Source: an uncultured Armatimonadota bacterium (GTDB lineage Bacteria > Armatimonadota > Fimbriimonadia > Fimbriimonadales > Fimbriimonadaceae). From it: a DNA stretch of 64,000 nucleotides. A program made the position numbers and the translations under genes. Shown in pieces: positions 57,458 through 64,000 of this stretch. Under the pieces are notes generated by a model that ran no database searches, had not been told where the DNA came from, and worked only from the letters and a program-made list of their open reading frames with translations. The DNA lies in the NCBI GenBank assembly GCA_903927025.1, contig CAIYLG010000013.1, forward strand, positions 62,001-126,000, written 5' to 3'. Numbering within the stretch: the first letter of the stretch is position 1; each line of letters begins with the position of its first letter.

Positions 57458-60124
57458 ATGGTAACTCTCCTTTCATCTCTCCTCCTCGGAGCCTCCCTTG
57501 CAGCCTCGTCTGGAGACATGAACGCCACTTCGGTCCCCACCAAGGTGGCTCAGCAAACTCACGGAAAGCGGTCAGTACCACGGTTGCCGGGAGCGAATCA
57601 GCACGTTCGCCAGTGGCCAGGAACATCCGGCGATGGTCGAGTGGGCACACTGAACAGACCGGAAGTCGGAGGGCATCGCAAAGGCTCGGGCAACTCGATC
57701 CCACCTGTCTCAACCGTAACACTCTTGCAGGGTTGGACCGTTCAAAACTACACCGACGCCCAGTGGCAGTCACTGTTCCAGGGACTTGCCAATCAGGGAA
57801 TCAAGAGCGTGGTCTTCGCGTCGTCGGTCGACGAGAACGAAGGAGCCGGTCAAGTTCTCGGAACACCTAACGCTTACCCCGCCGCGACAGCGACAGCTTG
57901 GTACCCAGTCTCCAGCCTCGTCACCACGAGCTATCCCAACGTCTCGTATTCTGGAAATGCGACTGGAGCATCAAGGTCGCCGGTCGATGAGTGTCTCTAC
58001 TACGCCCAACACAACGGTGTGAACAACAGCATGACCGTTTACGTTGGACTCAACTTCTATGCAGACGAATGGGGTTTCCGATCAGGCAACATAAACGGAT
58101 CCGGCTACATTGACCCCATTACCGACTCAAGCTTCTGTGCAAGCGAAGCCAAGTTGGCAACACTGGTCGCCTCGGATCTCAATAACCAATTTGGTGGATA
58201 TTCCAGCTTTGCCGGCTGGTATTGGCCATGGGAAGTTGACAATATCTACTTCGACAAGAACATTGGCGACAGTCAGAACTCTTTCCTGCCAACAGGCTAC
58301 GCCGCATCGGCTTACGCCAATCTGATTTCGATGCTTGAGACGAGCTACTTCCCTCTGTCCGCAAAGCCTCGTCTCATTTCGCCGTTCTTCAATCCGTACT
58401 ATCAGAACACAGTGGCTGAGCTGCCGTATCAAGCCTACACGGCATCGGAATATGGAACGCTGTGGCAACAGATCTTCTCGACGGTGTACCAAGGCTCAAG
58501 CCTCTTCACAAGCAAGGACATTTTCGCACCGCAGGATGGAGCAGGCGACTATCTGCCCCAGATCTCTGGCAGCAGCTCGTTGCAGGGTCCACCTTCCGCT
58601 GCCGCTGTTCAGTCGATCATCAACACCTGGTATCCGCCTCTTCTTCAAGCCGCTGCAAATATATACGGCATGCAGGTTTGGGCCAATGCCGATACGTATC
58701 AAATTGACGTCGAGGCAATTGGAGCTCCGGCAGTTTATGTAGAGAACGATCCCGCATATCCAACTTCTCCGTGGGTCGACGGAGCATTTGTCAGTGCAGG
58801 CATCAGCCGAATCGCCGCCCAGTTTCAGGCGGAAGCATCCGTAACCTATGCAGGGACTTATCGAGTGAGTCAGATCATGAACTGCTCGAACGCATACTAC
58901 GACGATCCAATCGCTGTCTGGTCCAATTCCGCTTGGGGCAGTGCCTGGAAGACTTGGCAGGTCAATCAGTCGGTGGGCCTATCTGGCGCTCCGAGTATCC
59001 CAACTTCCACTGGGCCAACCAATGCCAACGGGCATTGCGCTCTGACGTTAACGGTTGCCTCCAGTCCGAACGGGGTTTGCGGATTCAACATATGGCGAGA
59101 CAGCTACACGGCGGGAACCACGCCCTACGTATGTTGCGAGATCCCCATCTCGTCAGGTTCAGCAACAACGTTCACAGATCCGGACGCCAATTCCAATGTG
59201 GGCAATCACACGTACTACGTTGTTGCTTACGATGTCTTCGGGAATCAATCATCAGTCGCTCAGTTCGCGCATAGCGGAAGCGTTCGCGTCTCGCTGAATA
59301 AGTCTTCAGTTGCCGGCGGTACTTCTCTCACCGGCACAGTGACTCTGGCTTCAGCGGCACCTTCCGGTGGAACCACCTTCTCACTTTCTGCGGATAGCGT
59401 GAACGTAAGCGTGCCGACGACGGTGACAGTTGCACCTGGCTCGACTAAGGTGTCTTTCTCGGTCACCACGACTAGTGTCAGCGCCTCAACGACGGCGAAC
59501 GTGATCGCCTCGACCGGAAATAACACGCAATCGGCGACCTTCACCATCACTGCCGATACGGTTTCGAGCATATCGGTTTCGCCTTCGACAATTTATGGCG
59601 GATCGAACGCAACGGGTTCGGTAACTCTTGGAACGGTTGCCGGTCCACAGGGGATCGTGGTCCACCTGTCGTCAAATACAGCATGCGCCAAAGTGTCTTC
59701 TACCGTCACGGTCGCATCTGGCGCCACCTCCACCACTTTCGTCATCACCACTACCGGCGTCTCTGGCTACACCACAGTTGCCATCGCGGCATCTATCGGC
59801 AGCAGCATCCAGACCCAATACATTGGCGTCGTTCCCGCTGGAGTGTTGAGCGTTTCCCTTTCATCAAATTCGGTCGTGGGTGGAACATCATCAACTGGAA
59901 CGGTAACCCTGAACGGTCTGGCCGGTCCCGGAGGAGAGGTTGTCACCCTGGTATCGAACAGCGGTTTGGCCACCGTCCAAACAACGGTGACGGTTCCTGG
60001 CGGATCCAAGTCCGCCACGTTTAGCCTCAAGACAAATTCTGTCGCGACAACAACGTCCGCGACCATAACGGCAGGAGCCGACTATGTCTATGCCTCTGCT
60101 GTCCTGACGATTCGGCATTCCTAA
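57458..60124 (+). CDS. Secreted DUF4434-like TIM-barrel protein with three beta-sandwich repeats
   Basis: 888 residues from the ATG at 57458 (signal peptide MVTLLSSLLLGASLAASSG). Residues ~85-480 look like a glycoside hydrolase-type barrel of the DUF4434 group (STVTLLQGWTVQNYTDAQWQ, GLANQGIKSVVFASSVDENEG in parts, FAGWYWPWEVDNIYFDKNIG in parts, with acidic residues E and D at the GWYWPWEVD strand as catalytic candidates). A FN3-like link (GFNIWRDSYTAGTTPYVC) covers ~530-600. Three ~93-residue modules, the same type as in the neighbouring GloVer proteins, end the protein. Likely polysaccharide-related; this is inference. Confidence 0.65.
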   Translation: MVTLLSSLLLGASLAASSGDMNATSVPTKVAQQTHGKRSVPRLPGANQHVRQWPGTSGDGRVGTLNRPEVGGHRKGSGNSIPPVSTVTLLQGWTVQNYTDAQWQSLFQGLANQGIKSVVFASSVDENEGAGQVLGTPNAYPAATATAWYPVSSLVTTSYPNVSYSGNATGASRSPVDECLYYAQHNGVNNSMTVYVGLNFYADEWGFRSGNINGSGYIDPITDSSFCASEAKLATLVASDLNNQFGGYSSFAGWYWPWEVDNIYFDKNIGDSQNSFLPTGYAASAYANLISMLETSYFPLSAKPRLISPFFNPYYQNTVAELPYQAYTASEYGTLWQQIFSTVYQGSSLFTSKDIFAPQDGAGDYLPQISGSSSLQGPPSAAAVQSIINTWYPPLLQAAANIYGMQVWANADTYQIDVEAIGAPAVYVENDPAYPTSPWVDGAFVSAGISRIAAQFQAEASVTYAGTYRVSQIMNCSNAYYDDPIAVWSNSAWGSAWKTWQVNQSVGLSGAPSIPTSTGPTNANGHCALTLTVASSPNGVCGFNIWRDSYTAGTTPYVCCEIPISSGSATTFTDPDANSNVGNHTYYVVAYDVFGNQSSVAQFAHSGSVRVSLNKSSVAGGTSLTGTVTLASAAPSGGTTFSLSADSVNVSVPTTVTVAPGSTKVSFSVTTTSVSASTTANVIASTGNNTQSATFTITADTVSSISVSPSTIYGGSNATGSVTLGTVAGPQGIVVHLSSNTACAKVSSTVTVASGATSTTFVITTTGVSGYTTVAIAASIGSSIQTQYIGVVPAGVLSVSLSSNSVVGGTSSTGTVTLNGLAGPGGEVVTLVSNSGLATVQTTVTVPGGSKSATFSLKTNSVATTTSATITAGADYVYASAVLTIRHS

Positions 60125-60190
60125 ATTTGGGACGACAGTTGCTTCAAATGAGTGGAGACCTGCTCAATGGAAATGCAAAGCGAGGAACTC

Positions 60191-61684
60191 CTAATCGACG
60201 CCTTTAGCGGATGCACCACGGAGTGACGGTGGGGACAGTGGAATCGTAAAGGAGAAACTGCTTCCATGCCCCAATACGCTCTCCACAACAATGTGGCCTC
60301 CATGCGCTTCAACGGCGAATTTGCAGAAAGTCAGTCCGAGTCCGGTGCTCATCGATCGACCTCCCTTTCGCGAGTCTACTTGGCCGAATTTCTCGAAGAT
60401 GCGACCAAACTCCTCGGGAGGAATGCCCTCACCTGTGTCTTGCACGCAGAATCGGATAGCCTGGTTGTCATCGGACCCACTCACTTTGAGCGTCACTGAC
60501 CCACCTGGCGGGGTGAACTTGAGCGCGTTCCCCAAGAGATTGACAAGGACACGCTGCAGCTTGTTTTCATCTGCATTAAGCCACGGCAAACCCGGAGAGA
60601 TCTCGGGAACGAGAGTTATTCCCTTCTCATTCGCGAGCGACGCGACTTGCCCTATTGCCGAAGTAATAATTTCCGTGGGGGAAAGCAATGAGTAATCAAC
60701 ACTCATCTCGCCGGATTCAAATTTATCCACATCGAGGAGGCTGTTGATCGTATTCAAGAGAGCTTCGGATCCACTCCCAGCAATTTCAATGATTTCGCGT
60801 TGTCCCTCGTTAACTGGACCGACCACATCGAGGGTCTGGATCGCTGCGATGACGGAGGTCAACGGAGTTCGGAGGTCATGGATGATCATGTTGGTCAGGT
60901 CATCCCTAAGCTTTTCTAGTTCCTGGAGCCTCAAATAGTTTTGCTGAAGCTGATCAAACAGTTTCATCTCGCGATCCCTACCGCGCTTTTTCTCAAGGCA
61001 AGCACCCAGACGCGCCTTCAACAGCACGGCATTGAAGGGCTTGGTGAGATAATCCTCTGCCCCCAACTCGATACAGCGCACCACCGAATCCAACTCGCTT
61101 AACGCAGAAACCATGATGACGGGCACGTTCTTCAACTCATGATTCGCCTTTAGCCGTCTCAGCACTTCGTACCCATCCATTTCGGGCATCATGATGTCCA
61201 GCAACACTAGGTCATAAGCTTCTGCCTGAAGCATTTCAAGCGCCTGATGGCCATTTTCCGCTGTTGCCACCGAATAACCCTGCTTTTTTAACCGCTGAGT
61301 TAACACATCGCGGTTGCCTTGGTCGTCGTCAACGACAAGTAGACGGCCCTCTATATGGTTCATTGGCGCCTCATTCACTTGTGGCAACACATGCGAGCTC
61401 GCCCTCGGGGATTCTTCTAGTGGGACCTTGTTGGCTTGAAGTGGGGCGACGGAGGTCTGAGTCGTGCTGTCAAAGTTCCCAGCGATAATCCCCAGAAGGC
61501 GTTGTCCGGCCAGAGAAACCTTCTCCAAATCCGATACAAACTCATTCGGCCCCGCTTCCCTCGCCCGCTCAGTGAGCATCTCGGAATAACCGATGATTAG
61601 GTTCAAGGGCGTGCGGAGGTCATGGATCAAGGCTTGGGGTATCGAGTACCGAGTTGGTCCGCTCGCGATGGTTTCCTGTTGCAT
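60191..61684 (-). CDS. Hybrid histidine kinase: DHp - receiver - DHp - ATPase
   Basis: 497 residues. An isolated DHp helix pair comes first (H21 in LIHDLRTPLNLIIGYSEML). A receiver domain spans ~113-235 (VVDDDQGN, phospho-Asp in LVLLDIMMPEMDG, KPF). A second DHp follows (IIHDLRTPLTSVIAAI, ~265-330). The HATPase_c domain ends it (N box NLLGNALKF, G1 DTGEGIP, G2 GLGLTFCK). No membrane helix, so it is cytosolic. Its ATG overlaps the TAA of the receiver gene (TAATG). Last gene of the three-gene signalling operon. Confidence 0.9.
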   Translation of the reverse strand: MQQETIASGPTRYSIPQALIHDLRTPLNLIIGYSEMLTERAREAGPNEFVSDLEKVSLAGQRLLGIIAGNFDSTTQTSVAPLQANKVPLEESPRASSHVLPQVNEAPMNHIEGRLLVVDDDQGNRDVLTQRLKKQGYSVATAENGHQALEMLQAEAYDLVLLDIMMPEMDGYEVLRRLKANHELKNVPVIMVSALSELDSVVRCIELGAEDYLTKPFNAVLLKARLGACLEKKRGRDREMKLFDQLQQNYLRLQELEKLRDDLTNMIIHDLRTPLTSVIAAIQTLDVVGPVNEGQREIIEIAGSGSEALLNTINSLLDVDKFESGEMSVDYSLLSPTEIITSAIGQVASLANEKGITLVPEISPGLPWLNADENKLQRVLVNLLGNALKFTPPGGSVTLKVSGSDDNQAIRFCVQDTGEGIPPEEFGRIFEKFGQVDSRKGGRSMSTGLGLTFCKFAVEAHGGHIVVESVLGHGSSFSFTIPLSPPSLRGASAKGVD

Positions 61685-62088
61685 TAGAATTCGGATCCTC
61701 CTGGATTGGGGCGATGGCCCGCGCTTTGGCCTAGTAAAGTCTCAATCTTTCCGAGCAGCCGCGCCAAGTCGACCGGTTTAGTATCGTAATCGTCACAACC
61801 TGCCTCAATAGCACGGTCCCGATCACCCGCCATGGCGTGTGCCGTTAGTGCGATGACAGGAATATGCCTTGTCGCTAGGTCTGCCTTCAGCCGCTTCGTA
61901 GCCTCCCAGCCATCAAGCACTGGCAAACTCATGTCCATGAGAACTAGGTCCGGCGAAGCCGCAGACGCCAACTGGATTCCAGAGGACCCATCGACCGCAA
62001 GAATCACGTCGTAACCCTTGCGCTCAAGCCTGCGCGAAAGCATGTCTCGGTTCATTTCATTGTCTTCAACCAACAGAATTTTGGTCAT
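61684..62088 (-). CDS. Single-domain response regulator
   Basis: 134 residues from the ATG at 62088 (MTKILLVEDNEMNRDML). The phospho-Asp is in LVLMDMSLPVLDGW, with the conserved Thr in IALTAHAM and Lys in DTKPVD. A DivK/CheY-like shuttle without output domain. The frame is open upstream to 62172, but that overlaps the preceding kinase. It lies 4 bp after the kinase stop and overlaps the next gene by 1 bp, so it probably relays phosphate between the two hybrid kinases. Confidence 0.9.
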   Translation of the reverse strand: MTKILLVEDNEMNRDMLSRRLERKGYDVILAVDGSSGIQLASAASPDLVLMDMSLPVLDGWEATKRLKADLATRHIPVIALTAHAMAGDRDRAIEAGCDDYDTKPVDLARLLGKIETLLGQSAGHRPNPGGSEF

Positions 62089-62092
62089 GATC

Positions 62093-64000
62093 TTAATTTG
62101 AGATTGTTTGACTCTTGCCATGAGCGGCGCAGCCAGCAACGGCGATCCGCACTTGATCGAGAAGAGATTCACGCGAGTTCGTAGCCTTGTGGAGGATTGT
62201 CTCTACCAACCCGCTAAGCCTGTTGCGGTCCTGTGCACTCAAATCTTTAGCAGTTACGACGATCAGTGGGATTGAGCGCCACTCGGAGTGCAGCTGCATA
62301 TGTTCCACAAAGGCGAAGCCATCCAAGTCGGGCATCATGAGGTCCAGCAGAATCAAGGTCGGTCGCTCTCGCTCGAGCGCCTTAAGCGCAAGTTCTACGT
62401 TGTCGACTTCCGTGACCTTCCAACCTTCCCTTTCCAACATGCTCCGAGTCATATCTCGCGCAGTCGGGTCATTCTCGATAACTAGAACTGAAGGATTTGC
62501 TGCAACGTACTTATTCAGAATCTGAGACAGGCGCTTCCGATTCACTGGTTTCGTGGCATATTCGGCCGCTCCCAGTGTAAAACCTCGGGCGGGGTCATCA
62601 ACCATGGTCAGCATGATCACCGGAATCTCCCTCAAAGATTCATCCGCCATCAACGCCGACAACACGCTCCATCCGTCCATGCCTGGCATCATCACGTCAA
62701 GCGTTATGGCAACGGGTCGAAGTTCACGGGCCAACTGCAAACCCACCTCTCCTCCAGAAGCGGTGCGAACGCAAAACCCGTCTTTAGAGAGGAACCGCTC
62801 CAGCAAGTCCCTTTGTGCGGGATCGTCGTCGATCACGAGAACACAGCTTTCGCCGATTGGTACCGGTGCCGGCGCGTCTGCCGTTTGAAATTGCGCCGTT
62901 CCCTCTGATGTGGAACTGCCTGAGGAGTTCTCTGGCTTTGAATCGATGACAACGGCAGGAAGCTTGATTGTAAATACACTGCCTTCGCCGAGGTGACTGC
63001 TGACGGTCACGTCACCACCCATCATCTGGCAGAATCGACGTGAGAGAGCGAGTCCCAGCCCGGTTCCTCCAAATTTTCGGGTCGTCGAAGCATCTGCCTG
63101 GCTAAAGTCCTTGAAGAGTTTTACGATCTGCTCCGAACTCAATCCAATTCCCGTGTCCGTCACACGAAACACGATCCACTCAACGCCATCCATTTGCTCG
63201 CGGGTTGCGTCCAGAGTGATCTCGCCCTCTTGCGTGAACTTCACGGCATTCGACAACAAGTTCGCAACCGCTTGCCGAACTTTTATTTGATCGGCATGCA
63301 TCGAACCAAGATTGTCTGACCGCCGAAGCTGGAGTGTATTTGCGTTTTTCTCGACCATGGGCTGGATCGTGGAGGCGATCTCGTCCAGCATCTTTCCAAC
63401 CTCGAATGTCTCGGTGAACAGCTCCATCTTTCCCGCTTCAATCTTGGAAAGATCGAGAATATCGTTGATGAGGTTGAGCAAATGCTTGCCCGCTCCCGTG
63501 ATCTTTTGGAGGTCGACACTAAAATCGTCAAGTTGCCGCTCATGAGCGTCTTCCTGGAGCATCTCCGAATATCCAAGGATGGCGTTCAGCGGAGTTCTAA
63601 GCTCGTGGCTCATGTTCGCAAGGAATAGGCTCTTCGTTTTGTTCGCGGTTTCGGCAGCTTCCTTCGCCTTGGCTGCTTCCTCTTGAACTCGCTTGCGCTC
63701 GGTAACATCTCGCGCCGCAGCGAAAACCCCGAGCACCTTTCCAGCTTCATTCCGATAGAGGCTCCCGTTGTAGAGCACGTCTGTTATTCGGCCGGAAACG
63801 TGTCGAATCGCCAAAGGATAATCGCGAACAAACCCCTCTAAGAACACTTGCTGGTATCCCGTGCGAGCCTGCTCGGGTTCTGTGAAGTAGTCCGAAAAGT
63901 CAGTGCCGATCAAATGCTGGCGCGCGATTCCCGTGACCAGTTCAGTTGCCTGATTGGCATCTGTGATTTTTCCTTCCGGGCTAATCGTGACAAGAGGGTC
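62093..64000 (-). CDS. PAS hybrid histidine kinase with two receivers (5' end outside the window)
   Basis: The open frame runs off the right edge; 636 codons are visible. The order is PAS/PAC (DPLVTISPEGKITDANQATE at the edge, NEAGKVLGVFAAARDVTERK), a coiled linker, then DHp with the H-box FLANMSHELRTPLNAILGYSEML (in parts). HATPase_c follows (NLLSNAVKF, DTGIGLS, GTGLGLALS), then receiver 1 (VIDDDPAQRD, TLDVMMPGMDGW) and receiver 2 (VIENDPTARD, LLDLMMPDLDGF). Upstream sensor or further PAS domains probably lie beyond 64000. First visible gene of the signalling operon. Confidence 0.92.
   Translation of the reverse strand, partial: DPLVTISPEGKITDANQATELVTGIARQHLIGTDFSDYFTEPEQARTGYQQVFLEGFVRDYPLAIRHVSGRITDVLYNGSLYRNEAGKVLGVFAAARDVTERKRVQEEAAKAKEAAETANKTKSLFLANMSHELRTPLNAILGYSEMLQEDAHERQLDDFSVDLQKITGAGKHLLNLINDILDLSKIEAGKMELFTETFEVGKMLDEIASTIQPMVEKNANTLQLRRSDNLGSMHADQIKVRQAVANLLSNAVKFTQEGEITLDATREQMDGVEWIVFRVTDTGIGLSSEQIVKLFKDFSQADASTTRKFGGTGLGLALSRRFCQMMGGDVTVSSHLGEGSVFTIKLPAVVIDSKPENSSGSSTSEGTAQFQTADAPAPVPIGESCVLVIDDDPAQRDLLERFLSKDGFCVRTASGGEVGLQLARELRPVAITLDVMMPGMDGWSVLSALMADESLREIPVIMLTMVDDPARGFTLGAAEYATKPVNRKRLSQILNKYVAANPSVLVIENDPTARDMTRSMLEREGWKVTEVDNVELALKALERERPTLILLDLMMPDLDGFAFVEHMQLHSEWRSIPLIVVTAKDLSAQDRNRLSGLVETILHKATNSRESLLDQVRIAVAGCAAHGKSQTISN

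Overview
The window is one continuous stretch of bacterial chromosome, moderately GC-rich and densely packed. Several convergent neighbours overlap at their stop codons. Two neighbouring secreted proteins carry Gloeobacter/Verrucomicrobium-type (GloVer) propeller repeats and a reiterated ~93-residue beta-sandwich module. Many genes lack a Shine-Dalgarno sequence and have a -10-like hexamer 5-7 nt before the start codon. Together with the general gene content this fits an Armatimonadota (Fimbriimonadia-like) or similar deep-branching bacterium, but that placement is inference and weak.

Region by region: 1-24.2 kb looks like core chromosome. It holds recG (cut by the window edge), a PLP trans-sulfuration enzyme, a PGRP/AmpD-type amidase, an M61 aminopeptidase, a GT9 glycosyltransferase with a large unknown membrane protein, a MurNAc/GlcNAc kinase-murQ recycling pair, an enoyl-CoA hydratase plus biotin carboxylase pair, two YcxB-like membrane proteins, an S9 peptidase, a metzincin-like protease, nadE and a penicillin acylase. 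A tRNA-Glu(CTC) with a strong terminator ends this part.

24.3-28.6 kb looks like repeatedly invaded sequence. Degenerate copies of the tRNA-Glu 3' end and its downstream flank recur near 27.1 and 28.5 kb. They bracket a secreted ChaN/EreA-like protein, a half-length GH74-like propeller, and an ECF sigma factor with a four-helix membrane partner. 28.8-31.9 kb holds small accessory genes (DinB-like, HEAT-like, GNAT, hypotheticals).

32.0-43.95 kb is an accessory island whose core is a tightly coupled six-gene operon. The genes are a PLD-nuclease/SNF2-type helicase fusion, an Eco57I-type N6-adenine methyltransferase with a TaqI-like specificity domain, a RecF/SMC-like ATPase, a DUF4357 protein, a 103-aa protein and a DUF262-HNH nuclease. 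I read it as a restriction or phage-defence system that does not match a standard type by content. Its right end is an isolated 3' half of a tRNA-Lys(CTT), cut exactly at the anticodon loop and accompanied by integrase-arm-like repeats. That half-tRNA truncates a decayed AbiEii-like nucleotidyltransferase gene. Just beyond lies a stand-alone, catalytically dead GyrB-type TOPRIM domain.

45.4-47.2 kb carries an ArsR / SRPBCC (frameshifted) / alpha-beta hydrolase operon. 47.4-60.1 kb is dominated by large secreted proteins: two with exactly seven GloVer repeats followed by 2 or 8 beta-sandwich repeats, a lipoprotein propeller, and a DUF4434-like TIM-barrel protein with 3 of the same beta-sandwich repeats. 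60.2-64 kb is a three-gene two-component operon of hybrid histidine kinases and a receiver protein, cut by the window edge.
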